A stretch of 54,537 nt of DNA from Lentisphaerae bacterium GWF2_49_21. Lineage in GTDB: Bacteria; Verrucomicrobiota; Lentisphaeria; Victivallales; GWF2-50-93. Made by a program: the position numbers and the translations under genes. The notes below the pieces were generated by a model. That model searched no databases. It saw nothing but the letters and a program-made list of their open reading frames with translations, and was not told the DNA's origin. Location: NCBI GenBank assembly GCA_001804805.1, contig MHBH01000081.1, positions 1-54,537 of the forward strand, written 5' to 3'. Position 1 is the stretch's first letter. Each line of letters starts with the position of its first letter. Below, piece after piece: positions 33,958 to 42,954 of this stretch.

Positions 33958-35010
33958 ATGCTTCAACAGCTTGTCCCCGGATATAAATTGAATGGAAGAT
34001 TTGAGATTCTCAGGCTGCACGGCAAAGGGAGTCTCGGGGACACGGTCTACATCGGAAAGCATCCGGAGCTGGAAAAAGAAGTTATAATACGGGTTATGCC
34101 GCCGGAAATGGCGGCCGGCACCGATGCAATCCAGCGTTTCATCCAGTCAGTCAGGCTCACCGCCGCCCTCAAGCACCAGAATATCCTTCCCGCATATGAT
34201 GCAGGAGATGAAAACGGGATACTTTATTTTGTCAGTGCATCCGAGACCGGCCTCTACCTTTCCGACTATATCAAGATGAAAGGCAAGCTTGAACAGGACG
34301 AAGCTGTGAAAATAATCATTGCCATTGCAGACGCCCTTAACTGCGCCTGGGATGAAAAGAAGATCCTGCACAGGAACGTGTGTCCTTCGACCATCCTGAT
34401 TGCTTCAGGCGTACATCCGATGCTGACCGATTTCGGGCTCGCGAAATCCTTTGAGCCCGGCAAGGACTCCCTCACTGTTACAGGTTTTGTGATCGGGAAT
34501 CCGCAGTATATGAGTCCCGAGCAGGCGCTGGGCGAGAGGGAACTGACCTTCCTTGCCGACATGTATTGTCTCGGGCTGGTGTTCTACGAGATGCTTGCCG
34601 GCCGTCCGGCCTTCGATTTCAAGTCGCAGGTGGAGCTCATGGACGCCCAGATGAACAGGGCGCCGAAGTCCCTGGCTAATTTTAATTCCAAGGTCTCCGC
34701 CGATTGTATTGCCATCATAAACAAGATGGTTGAGAAAGACAAGAAGAAAAGATATGAGACGTGGGCTGCGCTGATAAAGGATCTCAAGACTGTCCTGGCG
34801 GGGAAACCGCTTGCCGGCCAGGCCGCAAAGAAACTTGTGATGGGAAGGGAACCTTCGCAGAAGCCGGCGGCGCAGAAGTCCTTTGCCGCCACGCCTCCGG
34901 TACGTCCACCTAGGACATCTAGTCCGCTTCCTGCAATTATAATCACCGTGCTTGCGATGATTGTTATCATCCTTCTGGCAATTGTCGTCCTGAAGTATGC
35001 CGGCAAGTAA
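33958..35010 (+). CDS. Serine/threonine protein kinase-like protein, probable pseudokinase
   Basis: A 350-residue Hanks-type kinase fold starting at ATG 33958. The Gly loop GKGSLGDTVY (22-31) is intact and DFG is present (D158 in TDFGLAK). However, the VAIK lysine is Arg (VIIRV, R45), and the catalytic loop reads HRNVCPST (138-145) instead of HRDxKPxN. The catalytic Asp, its partner Lys and the Mg-binding Asn are all replaced. The activation segment FVIGNPQYMSPEQAL and the F-helix Asp (ADMYCLGLVFYEML) remain. The C-terminus has a Pro-rich linker and one membrane helix (LPAIIITVLAMIVIILLAIV). It is probably a signalling scaffold rather than an enzyme. Confidence 0.85.
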   Translation: MLQQLVPGYKLNGRFEILRLHGKGSLGDTVYIGKHPELEKEVIIRVMPPEMAAGTDAIQRFIQSVRLTAALKHQNILPAYDAGDENGILYFVSASETGLYLSDYIKMKGKLEQDEAVKIIIAIADALNCAWDEKKILHRNVCPSTILIASGVHPMLTDFGLAKSFEPGKDSLTVTGFVIGNPQYMSPEQALGERELTFLADMYCLGLVFYEMLAGRPAFDFKSQVELMDAQMNRAPKSLANFNSKVSADCIAIINKMVEKDKKKRYETWAALIKDLKTVLAGKPLAGQAAKKLVMGREPSQKPAAQKSFAATPPVRPPRTSSPLPAIIITVLAMIVIILLAIVVLKYAGK

Positions 35011-35045
35011 TATATTTCATATATAAACATGGAGGCTGGGATACA

Positions 35046-35747
35046 ATGAAGAATAAAAAGATAGTACTTAAGGATCCGGAGGCCCTGTTCAATGATTTCA
35101 CGAGGGAGGATCCCTGGCGTATTTTCAGGATAATGGCGGAATTTGTCGACTCGTTTGAAAAAATGAGCACACAGGGCCCGTTGATAACCGTTTTCGGATC
35201 CGCCCGGAAGAAACCAGATGACCGTGAGTACAAGGAGGCCGTCAAGATGGGCCGTCTCCTCGCGGAGAACGGTTATGGAGTCCTGACAGGCGGAGGTCCC
35301 GGGATCATGGAGGCAGCCAACAAGGGTGCGCATTCCGCTGGCGGAGTGTCCGTGGGGCTCAACATTGAACTTCCGATGGAGCAGGATGCTAATCCATATC
35401 TCTCCACACAGATCGATTTCCGTTATTTCTTCATAAGAAAAGTCAATTTTCTGAAATATTCTCTCGGTGTGATTGTCTTTCCGGGCGGCTTCGGCACACT
35501 TGACGAGATGCTTGAAACCCTGACGCTGCTGCAGACCAATAAGATAAACAAGATACCTCTCGTTATAGTCGGCGGGGATTTCTGGCAGCCTCTGGTCGAT
35601 TGGTTCGGGAGCACTCTGGTGGATGAAAAGATGATCCACAAGGAGGATCTCGGATTTTTCAAGCTGGTCGACTCTGCTGACGAGGCCATGCAGCACATCC
35701 TGTCCGTCCACAAGAAGGAAGGCCTTGTCCATACTGTCAAGAAATAA
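35046..35747 (+). CDS. LOG family protein (TIGR00730-type nucleotide phosphoribohydrolase)
   Basis: A 233-residue Rossmann-like protein with the two family motifs: TGGGPGIMEAANKGAH and FPGGFGTLDEMLE (PGGxGTxxE). Characterised members cleave cytokinin-type nucleoside 5'-monophosphates or AMP to base and ribose phosphate; older annotations as lysine decarboxylase are wrong. It lies 35 nt after the pseudokinase gene, with its own GGAGG-like site. Confidence 0.88.
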   Translation: MKNKKIVLKDPEALFNDFTREDPWRIFRIMAEFVDSFEKMSTQGPLITVFGSARKKPDDREYKEAVKMGRLLAENGYGVLTGGGPGIMEAANKGAHSAGGVSVGLNIELPMEQDANPYLSTQIDFRYFFIRKVNFLKYSLGVIVFPGGFGTLDEMLETLTLLQTNKINKIPLVIVGGDFWQPLVDWFGSTLVDEKMIHKEDLGFFKLVDSADEAMQHILSVHKKEGLVHTVKK

Positions 35748-35828
35748 CCGGATTGTCATTGAAATCACAATTGGAATATCATATAATTGATGCCAATTAT
35801 TTTTGCGAATGACCAAAGGGGACTTTAG

Positions 35829-38800
35829 ATGATCTTCAGTAGGAACAACCGGTGGGTGCCGCTTGTATCTTTTATACTGCTTTTCATGGGAATATCGTGT
35901 GCCGGATGTTTTTTCTACTACTTGACCGCAGTTGATTTCCACAGGCAGGCCCAGGATCAGATCTCATCCGTGGCCTCCATGAAGGTCAAGGAGCTTTTCG
36001 ACTGGAGGCAGGGACGGCTTGCAGTAGCTTTGGACTTGTCGGGCAGGAACGAACTTCTTGCCGAACTTGAGAAACTCATCAATGAACCCGAGCCCCAGCT
36101 CAAGGTGACTCTGAGGATGGAGCTCAACACCGTCGCCATGGCGAACGACTTCTCGTCATTCAGTATTTATGATGATTCATTCAACCTGAGGCTTTCATCC
36201 GGGATTGCCGGCAGTCCTGATTCCATTAAGGAACTAAAGGGGCAGATGCTGGAAGCGATGAAAAAAGGGCGTCCGCTCTTTTCTGATTTCCATTATTCGA
36301 ACGAGTCAGAACAGAACTGTTTTGATATGATTGTTCCGATCATGACGAAGAGGGAAGCAGGATACGCCAAATGCATTGGAGTCATACTCTTCACGGTCGA
36401 CCATTCCAAGTTCATAATGCCCCTTGTTCAGACCTGGCCGACTCCGACAGCAAGCGCAAAGATCATGATCGCCAGGTTCAAAGGCGAAGAAATATTGGTG
36501 ATGAATGAGCTTGATACTACAAAGAGCGCGTCGCTCAAATACAGCAGGCCAATAGGCGGCAAAAAAGATTCAGGGCTGACCGAGGAGACCAGGAACGAGG
36601 GGGTTTTTGAAGGATTTGACTACAGGGGCAGAAAAGTCCTAAGGGCTGTCAGGCGTGTGCCGGACTCGCCATGGTGCATAATCGCACAGATAGATACCGC
36701 TGAGATATATGAACCTCTTGTAGTCAGGGCCTGGGCCATGGGAGTGACATCACTTGCCCTGATCCTTCTTTGCTGGATAAGGTTGATTTTCTGGTGGAAC
36801 CAGGTGAAGACCGATTTGTACAAGCAGATGCTCAAGAACATCAAGGAGAAGGAGGACGCGGAAGCTTCGCTTAAACGGAGCGAGGATAGGATTTCCAAGA
36901 TAAACCAATGCCTCCTGAACCTTGGGAACAACTACAGTGAAAACGTGAACAGGCTGACGGCCCTCTGCGGCGAACTCACTGGAGCGACATGCGCATTGTA
37001 CAACAACCTTCAGGAGAAGACGCTCCATTCAGTGGGCCAGTGGAAGCCCCCGGCGGATTACAAGTCTGTCGACAACGCCGAAGGCCATTTGTGCTATGAT
37101 CTGATAAGAAGAGGTTCGGACCGGGACATCATGTTCGTCCCCAATCTCAAGAAGAGCCCCTATGCCAATACTGATCCGAATGTCAAGGCATATAATCTGC
37201 GTTCCTATGTCGGACATATAGTCAAGTGCGAAGGGCGTCCTGTCGGTTCTCTGTGCGTAGTTTTCCAGAATGAATTCACACCCGGCGAGTCCGACTACAA
37301 GCTCCTCGGGGTGCTGGCCACGGCCATAGGAAACGAGGAGAGGAGCCTGCTTTATGAGAAGGCTCTGACGGCGAGCATCGAAAGGTTCACGCAGATCGCC
37401 GACAATACAGGCGAATGGATATGGGAGATCGATGCCGATGGCCTGTTCACCTATTCAAACCCGGTCGTTCAGAACATATATGGATATAGGCCTGAAGAAC
37501 TCGTGGAGAAGAAATATTATCATGACTTCTTTGCGGCCGATGAAAAACCTAGGCTCCAAAAGGAGTTTGATGAAGCGGTCGCGAAAAGACTTCCTGTCAT
37601 CAAGTTCAACGGAGTGAACGTCCATAAGGAAGGCAGAAAGATATTTTCCGAATGTACGGCCGTCCCTTTCTATAATTCCCAGGGTGTTTTCATGGGATAT
37701 CGCGCCGTGGAATTCGATGTGACGGAGAGGAGGCAGCTCGATGAGGAGCGTCTCAAGGTCCAGACCTTGAAGACTGTTGAGATCCTTGCCAAGGGCATTG
37801 CCCATGACTTCAACAATCTTCTTGCATCGATCCTGGGCAATATTTCCGTTGTCAAGATGAAGCTTGATGAGGATCCCTCAACCCAGAAGATCCTTGACGA
37901 TGCCGAACACGCATGTATCATTGCAAGGAACCTTACCGGGCGTCTTCTGACTTTTACCAAGGAGGCCAAGACCGTGAAAAGGGCTCTGTCCATCACCGAG
38001 CTTATTAAAGATGCAGTCACTTTCGCGTTACGCGGGACAAACGTGGTCGCCGAATTCAATTTCGCTTCTGAAGACATAGACATCAATGCCGACGAGACGC
38101 AGATGAACCAGCTGATCAACAATCTTGTGATCAACGCTGTCCAGGCCATGCCTTTAGGCGGGAAGATCAGCGTATCCTGCTCCATTGAGGAAGTTTCAGG
38201 AAATGAAGTTCCTGGCATTAGTTTCGGGAAATACGTGAAGATGGTATTTAAGGACAATGGCAAGGGCATCAAGAAGGAGCATCTTGGCAATATTTTCGAT
38301 CCATATTTCAGCACGAAGGAGAAAGGAAGCGGACTTGGCCTGCCAACCAGCCTGACGATAGTGAAGAACCACAGGGGAACTATTCTGGTCGAGTCGAAAG
38401 AGGGGAAGGGCGCTTCCTTCTTTGTCTATATACCGCTCTCTGAAAATTACCCCACTGCCAGGTTTGTAATGGAAAAGGCACCGGCACCGAAGACCAAGTT
38501 AAAAGCCAGGATACTTGTAATGGACGATGAGCAGATGGTTCAGGACATGCTCAGGAGGCTCCTTGAATATTTCGGTTGCGAGACTGTGACGTCTTCCCAT
38601 GGCAGGGAGGCTTTGGACTTTTATAAGAAGGCAATGGACGCAGGCAAGCCTTTCAATTTGGTGATCATGGATCTTACCATACCGGGGGGAATGGGCGGAG
38701 AGGAAACTGTCATGGAGCTTCTCAAACTTGACCCCGATGCTAAAGCTATTGCTTCAAGCGGGTACAGCGTTGATCTTCCGGACTTCAAGGAGATTGGATT

Positions 38801-38873
38801 CAAGGCGATCGTAAACAAGCCTTACACTATTGGAGAGCTGGACAGGGTGATGAAGGAAGTACTGGGGGCGTGA
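35829..38873 (+). CDS. Hybrid sensor histidine kinase/response regulator
   Basis: A 1014-residue membrane-bound hybrid kinase. Order: TM1 (LVSFILLFMGISCAGCFFYY, ~10-32), extracytoplasmic Cache-like sensor (~35-295), TM2 (AMGVTSLALILLCWIRLIFW), coiled coil, GAF-like domain (~370-510), PAS (~520-640; EWIWEIDADGLFTYSNPVVQ), HisKA with H659 in AKGIAHDFNNLLASILGN, HATPase (NQLINNLVINAVQAMP; FKDNGKGI; GSGLGLPTS) and a C-terminal receiver with D948 in IMDLTIPGG and Lys in VNKPY. The HDFNN-type H-box is the NtrB-like class. The ligand is unknown; no partner regulator is adjacent. Confidence 0.93.
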   Translation: MIFSRNNRWVPLVSFILLFMGISCAGCFFYYLTAVDFHRQAQDQISSVASMKVKELFDWRQGRLAVALDLSGRNELLAELEKLINEPEPQLKVTLRMELNTVAMANDFSSFSIYDDSFNLRLSSGIAGSPDSIKELKGQMLEAMKKGRPLFSDFHYSNESEQNCFDMIVPIMTKREAGYAKCIGVILFTVDHSKFIMPLVQTWPTPTASAKIMIARFKGEEILVMNELDTTKSASLKYSRPIGGKKDSGLTEETRNEGVFEGFDYRGRKVLRAVRRVPDSPWCIIAQIDTAEIYEPLVVRAWAMGVTSLALILLCWIRLIFWWNQVKTDLYKQMLKNIKEKEDAEASLKRSEDRISKINQCLLNLGNNYSENVNRLTALCGELTGATCALYNNLQEKTLHSVGQWKPPADYKSVDNAEGHLCYDLIRRGSDRDIMFVPNLKKSPYANTDPNVKAYNLRSYVGHIVKCEGRPVGSLCVVFQNEFTPGESDYKLLGVLATAIGNEERSLLYEKALTASIERFTQIADNTGEWIWEIDADGLFTYSNPVVQNIYGYRPEELVEKKYYHDFFAADEKPRLQKEFDEAVAKRLPVIKFNGVNVHKEGRKIFSECTAVPFYNSQGVFMGYRAVEFDVTERRQLDEERLKVQTLKTVEILAKGIAHDFNNLLASILGNISVVKMKLDEDPSTQKILDDAEHACIIARNLTGRLLTFTKEAKTVKRALSITELIKDAVTFALRGTNVVAEFNFASEDIDINADETQMNQLINNLVINAVQAMPLGGKISVSCSIEEVSGNEVPGISFGKYVKMVFKDNGKGIKKEHLGNIFDPYFSTKEKGSGLGLPTSLTIVKNHRGTILVESKEGKGASFFVYIPLSENYPTARFVMEKAPAPKTKLKARILVMDDEQMVQDMLRRLLEYFGCETVTSSHGREALDFYKKAMDAGKPFNLVIMDLTIPGGMGGEETVMELLKLDPDAKAIASSGYSVDLPDFKEIGFKAIVNKPYTIGELDRVMKEVLGA

Positions 38874-38968
38874 TTGGATAATTGAGATTGGTTTTAAGTT
38901 TCAGGTGTTAAGTTTTAAGCTATGTTTTCAAACTCCCGCACTTTCGCACTCCAGAACTTTCGAACTTC

Positions 38969-39574
38969 TTATAACGGTCTTCTCCCGTGCAGTGCTGCCG
39001 CAATTGTCGCGGAATCAGCATAGGAGATGTCGGAGCCCGCAGGAAGCCCGTGGGCGAGGCGGGTCACATTGACATTTTTCTTCTTCAGCTCCTCGGCTAT
39101 GTAGATCGATGTCGCCTGACCCTCGACATCGTTGCTGAAGGCAAGTATGACTTCCTTCACCTTGTCAACGTCGATGCGCTTGAGAAGATTTTTTATGTTG
39201 AGGTCGTCTATCCCTTTTCCCTCAAGAGGGGACAGCTTTCCACCGATCACATGGTATACGCCTTTGAAAAGTCCGCTCTGTTCAATGTTGAATATCTGGA
39301 AAGATTCCTCGACGGCGCATATTATCGTCCTGTCGCGCGAGGCGCTTGAGCAGATCCCGCATGACGATCCTGCTGAGGAGAGATTGCCGCATTCGGGACA
39401 GAACGTGGTGTTTTTGCGAAGTTCGCAGACGGCGGTTCCAAACTCCGCGAGTTTTTCCGGCGGCCATTTCAGCATGGAGAAGGCCATCCTCTCGGCGGTC
39501 CGCCTGCCAACCCCGGGGAGTCCTTTCAGAAGGTTTATTAGATTTTGAAATCCTTCCGGATATTCGTGCTTCAT
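38969..39574 (-). CDS. recR: Recombination mediator RecR
   Basis: A 201-residue protein of typical length. It has the N-terminal HhH motif (LINLLKGLPGVGRRTAERMA), the zinc finger CPECGNLSSAGSSCGIC, and the Toprim domain (IICAVEESFQIFNIEQSGLF; LSPLEGKGIDDLNIKNLLKR). It loads RecA at gaps with RecO/RecF. It is the last gene of the ffs-dnaX-ebfC-recR block, 8 nt after ebfC, a widely conserved order. Confidence 0.97.
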   Translation of the reverse strand: MKHEYPEGFQNLINLLKGLPGVGRRTAERMAFSMLKWPPEKLAEFGTAVCELRKNTTFCPECGNLSSAGSSCGICSSASRDRTIICAVEESFQIFNIEQSGLFKGVYHVIGGKLSPLEGKGIDDLNIKNLLKRIDVDKVKEVILAFSNDVEGQATSIYIAEELKKKNVNVTRLAHGLPAGSDISYADSATIAAALHGRRPL

Positions 39575-39582
39575 ATGATCCT

Positions 39583-39909
39583 TTAGATGGAAAGGCCGGG
39601 AATGTCGATTCCACTGGTCACTCCAGCCATCTTTTCCTTGGATTTCATCTTTATCTGTTCAAGGGCGGAATTTACAGCGGACATGACATGCTCCTGGATT
39701 ATTTCAGGATCGGAGGTCTTGAGGCATTCATCCTTGATTGTGATACGCCTGACAGTAAAATCACCTCCGGCGACGGCTTCCACAAGCCCGCCGGCACTTT
39801 CCCCGCGGCCTTCAAGTTTCAAGATCTCATCCTGCACAGCAGCCATCTTCTTCTGCATCTCCTGCGCCTTCTGGAGGATATTCGCCATGTCACCAAGTTT
39901 CCCGAACAT
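39583..39909 (-). CDS. YbaB/EbfC family nucleoid-associated protein
   Basis: A 108-residue DNA-binding protein: MANILQKAQEMQKKMAAVQD then SAGGLVEAVAGGDFTVRRIT and LEQIKMKSKEKMAGVTSG give the typical helix - three strands - helix layout. It forms a tweezer-like dimer on DNA. It is located between dnaX and recR, as in most bacteria. Confidence 0.95.
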   Translation of the reverse strand: MFGKLGDMANILQKAQEMQKKMAAVQDEILKLEGRGESAGGLVEAVAGGDFTVRRITIKDECLKTSDPEIIQEHVMSAVNSALEQIKMKSKEKMAGVTSGIDIPGLSI

Positions 39910-39941
39910 ATTTAAATCCTTCGGTTAATAAGTTTGAACCA

Positions 39942-39960
39942 CCCTTCGACAAGCTCAGGG
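39942..39960. repeat. Interspersed repeat CCCTTCGACAAGCTCAGGG
   Basis: This 19-nt imperfect palindrome (CCCT...AGGG ends) lies in the dnaX-ebfC gap. I recall near-identical motifs as dispersed intergenic repeats in many environmental bacterial genomes. Only one copy was noticed in this window. Confidence 0.5.
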
Positions 39961-40031
39961 CAGACAGAACACACAGAAAAGAATTACAATTATCAAATTT
40001 CGAGTATCAAGCTGCCAGTATCAAGCAGTTC

Positions 40032-41819
40032 TCATCCCCTCACATCCACTATCTCTCCGTTGAAAAGTTCCGTTACAGTCTGTACGTATTTGTTTTCGCG
40101 GACTTTTTTCTTCACTTCGGCCAGATCCATCAGGTTCTGATGGGGCATCTCGTGCGGGGAGGTTATCCCGGTCTTTTTCTGGATATGTACGGATGCGTTC
40201 TTCTTTCCGGTTATCCTGTGGAGGCAGTTGTTGATCGTATGGATGTCACGGATGATCATCGCAACATGTTCCTCCTCGAATTCCTGATCGAAAAGTACAG
40301 TTAGTGTTTCATTCTCCCATTTTTCGGGCATTCCTTCCTGCATGTATATCTTGAGGAGCGGCCTGGTGGTGTGGTCTATCTCTGAAATTATCCTGTGCCA
40401 TATGGCTTCAGGCCCGAGGTTTTCCTGGACTTGAGGAGCTGGTAGGGGATTATGGACGACCGGTTTCGGGGCGGCAGGAACCGGCGGCGGCGGGGACGGG
40501 GCAGGTTCGGACTCTTTTTGGACAATTATCTCAGGTGCATCGTATGAGGACTGAGGTTCCTTTATGACGACTTGATGCCTTATTTCAGGCTGTCTGGCCG
40601 GTAAAGGGCTTTTTTTTTCAGCCGGTTGTGACGGAGGGGCCGGGATGTTTGGAATATTCAATGAACCTCCGGAAGAGAGGCTGTTGATTTTTGAGATCAG
40701 CTCCTCGATCTGGACGGCATGCGAATAGCGCATCGCCTTCAGGATTGTTGATTCGATGAACACCTGCTTGTTCAATACATCGCGGAGGGCTCTCCCGGCA
40801 GATGAAAGCTGTTCAAGAAGTCTTTCAATCTTCCTGAGATCAACATCCTTGCCGAGTTCCTTGAATCGGGCGACAGACTCCTCTCCGGTCTCGAGCACAG
40901 TCGCAGGATCGTCCAGGATCTTGCAGAGTTCAACGCCCCTGAGGCAGAAAAGCAGATCTTCGAAAAGCTTTTCAAGGTTCTTTCCGTGCCCGGCTATAGA
41001 ATGAATAAGCTTCACCACCGAGGTCTTGTCGTTTCCAAGGATCGCCGAAACGAGATTCTCCATCTCGGATTCTCCTGTCAGCCCGAACACCGAAAGCACA
41101 TGCTCCTCGGATATTTCTGCGTTGTCGGACGAGAAGAATGAGATCATCTGGTCGAGCAGGGACTGTGCATCGCGCATTCCTCCGTCGGCCGCCCTGGCGA
41201 TGGCTTCGATAGCGGGCCTTGATATTCTGACTTTTTCAGCCTCTGCTATTCTGGCGAGGGTGTCGGAGATCTGCTTGGTAGAGATCCTCTTCAAGTCGAA
41301 TCTCTGGCATCTTGAGACTATGGTCCCGATGACCTTGTGCGCTTCCGTAGTTGCGAAAAGAAATTTGACGTGTGGCGGAGGTTCCTCCACAGTCTTGAGC
41401 AGGGCGTTCCAGGCATTCGCGGAAAGCATATGAACTTCATCAATTATGTAGACTTTGTACCGGCTACTGACCGGAGCGTACATTGCCTCTTCGCAGAGAT
41501 TTCTGGCTTTGTCTACACCAGTATGGCTTGCGGCGTCCATTTCGATGAGATCAAGGCAACTCCCATCAACTATTGAGAGGCAGGACGGACACTTGCAACA
41601 AGGTTCTCCGGAGATGAGATTCGTGCAATTTAAAGCCTTTGCGAATATTCTGGCGATCGTTGTCTTTCCAATGCCGCGGGGACCGACGAAGAGATAGGCG
41701 TGGGCCGTGCGTCCCGACGAGAGTTCGTTCTGAAGCGTCTTTATGACATGTTCCTGCCCGATCACCTCGGAGAACTTCTGAGGGCGCCATTTTCTTGCTA
41801 TGACCTGATATTCTGACAT
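40032..41819 (-). CDS. dnaX: DNA polymerase III subunit gamma/tau
   Basis: A 595-residue clamp-loader ATPase. ATG 41819 (SEYQVIARKWRPQKFSEVIG) is the canonical start; the longer frame only translates an A/T-rich intergenic repeat. Walker A is GPRGIGKTTIARIF, the zinc site is CTNLISGEPCCKCPSC, Walker B/DExH is VYIIDEVHML, and sensor 1 is LFATTEAHKV. Domain III ends near residue 390, followed by a Pro-rich linker and a tau-type C-terminal domain. An A9 run at 40610-40618 in the linker could give a ~411-residue gamma form by slippage. The next genes are ebfC and recR. Confidence 0.96.
   Translation of the reverse strand: MSEYQVIARKWRPQKFSEVIGQEHVIKTLQNELSSGRTAHAYLFVGPRGIGKTTIARIFAKALNCTNLISGEPCCKCPSCLSIVDGSCLDLIEMDAASHTGVDKARNLCEEAMYAPVSSRYKVYIIDEVHMLSANAWNALLKTVEEPPPHVKFLFATTEAHKVIGTIVSRCQRFDLKRISTKQISDTLARIAEAEKVRISRPAIEAIARAADGGMRDAQSLLDQMISFFSSDNAEISEEHVLSVFGLTGESEMENLVSAILGNDKTSVVKLIHSIAGHGKNLEKLFEDLLFCLRGVELCKILDDPATVLETGEESVARFKELGKDVDLRKIERLLEQLSSAGRALRDVLNKQVFIESTILKAMRYSHAVQIEELISKINSLSSGGSLNIPNIPAPPSQPAEKKSPLPARQPEIRHQVVIKEPQSSYDAPEIIVQKESEPAPSPPPPVPAAPKPVVHNPLPAPQVQENLGPEAIWHRIISEIDHTTRPLLKIYMQEGMPEKWENETLTVLFDQEFEEEHVAMIIRDIHTINNCLHRITGKKNASVHIQKKTGITSPHEMPHQNLMDLAEVKKKVRENKYVQTVTELFNGEIVDVRG
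40610..40618 (-). promoter_or_regulatory. A9 slippery run in dnaX
   Basis: On the coding strand GAA-AAA-AAA-AGC contains nine consecutive A after codon 400. Shifting -1 meets TGA after 8 codons; shifting +1 meets TAA after 9 codons. Either way a product of about 411-412 residues results, lacking the tau domain. Confidence 0.6.
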
Positions 41820-41903
41820 TCGATATTTCCGATTTTCGATTTTTGGTTTCCGATTTTGAAATTGAAAATTGGAAATCGGAAATTGGAAATGATTTAAAGC
41901 CGC

Positions 41904-42016
41904 GGCCTGTCCCGACAGGAACACCTGCGGCGCCTGGTTTCATCGTAAGTAGCTGCTTGGTTCCCCATCTGACTCGTTAACGCGACTCCAGCGCACAGGG
42001 CCCGGCAAAACAGGCC
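41904..42016 (-). ncRNA. ffs: Signal recognition particle RNA, small bacterial type
   Basis: The minus strand carries the SRP tetraloop/symmetric-loop core as GTCAGATGGGGAACCAAGCA followed by GCTACTTACG, matching the conserved GGTCAGG..GGAA..AAGCAGC pattern. The ends pair: GGCCTGT (42010-42016 side) with ACAGGCC (41904-41910 side), giving a ~113-nt rod-like hairpin. It binds Ffh for co-translational targeting. Position directly upstream of dnaX is common for ffs. Confidence 0.88.
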
Positions 42017-42028
42017 ACGACGGTGTTA

Positions 42029-42034
42029 ATTATA
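42029..42034 (-). promoter_or_regulatory. -10 box of the SRP RNA gene
   Basis: A perfect TATAAT on the minus strand lies 12 nt upstream of the predicted RNA 5' end. No good -35 is seen at 16-18 nt (GTGCAA at best). Confidence 0.55.
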
Positions 42035-42101
42035 ATGTGATTTTAGGAAATTGCACCAGCAATAGGCAAAAAAACATGTTTTTTCCGGGGCGGAAAAAAC
42101 A

Positions 42102-42950
42102 TCAGCATGCCTTCGCAAAGTATTCGAGGAGCAGGATCAGCTCGTTCCGGAGGTTCTTTCTCTCCACTATCCGGTCGATCATCCCCTTTTTCATCAGGAA
42201 TTCAGAGGACTGGAATCCTTCAGGGAGCTTTGCCTGGGTGGTGTCCTTGATGACTCGCGGTCCAGCGAATCCGATAAGGGCCTTTGGCTCAGCCAAGGTG
42301 ACGTCGCCGAGGGAAGCGAAACTCGCAGTAACTCCGGCAGTCGTGGGATGGGTCATTATTACAATATAGGGAAGGTTAAGTTCGGCATGTTTCGCAAGCG
42401 CACCGCTTGTCTTGGCCATCTGCATTAGGCTGAGCATGCCTTCGTACATTCTGGCACCACCGCTTGCCGTTACGATCACAAGCGGGAGTCTTTTCGCGGT
42501 TGCAAGCTCTGTCAGCCTTGCGACCTTTTCTCCGACCACGGAACCCATACTGGCGCCGAGGAAGCGGAAATCCATTACGCCCAGTGCGAAATCCTTGCCG
42601 TTGAGCTTTGCGGTACCGCAGATTATCGCATCGTTCAGTCCTGTCTTTTCCTGGTTCTGCTGGAGCTTCTCGCTGTAGGCGGCGACGCCTTCGAATTTAA
42701 GAATGTCGACTGATTTCAAGGTGGAGTCGATTTCAGTGAATGTTCCCGGATCCGTAAGAAGCCCTATCCTGGCAGGGGCTGTCATTGAGTGGTGGAATGA
42801 ACAGGTCGGACATACGTTCAGGTTCTCCTCAAGCTGTTTCTTGAAGACGATCTCGTTGCAGTCCTTGCATTTGTCCCATATTCCGTGCGGTATCTCTTTT
42901 TTCTTTAGAGTCCCCATCCTTGAAGACTTCGATTTCCCAAATAATCCCAT
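42102..42950 (-). CDS. accD: Acetyl-CoA carboxylase carboxyltransferase subunit beta
   Basis: A 282-residue protein. The N-terminal zinc ribbon reads WDKCKDCNEIVFKKQLEENL ... CPTC. The crotonase-like carboxyltransferase fold shows DALGVMDFRFLGASMGSVVG (here ALGVMDFRFLGASMGSVVGE), VTASGGARMYEGMLSLMQMA and PYIVIMTHPTTAGVTASFAS. It transfers carboxyl from biotin to acetyl-CoA for fatty-acid synthesis together with AccA (not in the window). It starts 4 nt after the comF-like gene. Confidence 0.97.
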   Translation of the reverse strand: MGLFGKSKSSRMGTLKKKEIPHGIWDKCKDCNEIVFKKQLEENLNVCPTCSFHHSMTAPARIGLLTDPGTFTEIDSTLKSVDILKFEGVAAYSEKLQQNQEKTGLNDAIICGTAKLNGKDFALGVMDFRFLGASMGSVVGEKVARLTELATAKRLPLVIVTASGGARMYEGMLSLMQMAKTSGALAKHAELNLPYIVIMTHPTTAGVTASFASLGDVTLAEPKALIGFAGPRVIKDTTQAKLPEGFQSSEFLMKKGMIDRIVERKNLRNELILLLEYFAKAC

Positions 42951-42954
42951 GATA

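Noticed and set aside
35423-35942. Long minus-strand frames opposite the LOG-family and histidine kinase genes.
   Set aside because: They mirror well-supported genes on the other strand and show no protein motifs.
41820-41900. N-terminal extension of DnaX encoded by the longer frame.
   Set aside because: The extension translates an A/T-rich intergenic repeat; the canonical start is MSEYQVIARKWRP.
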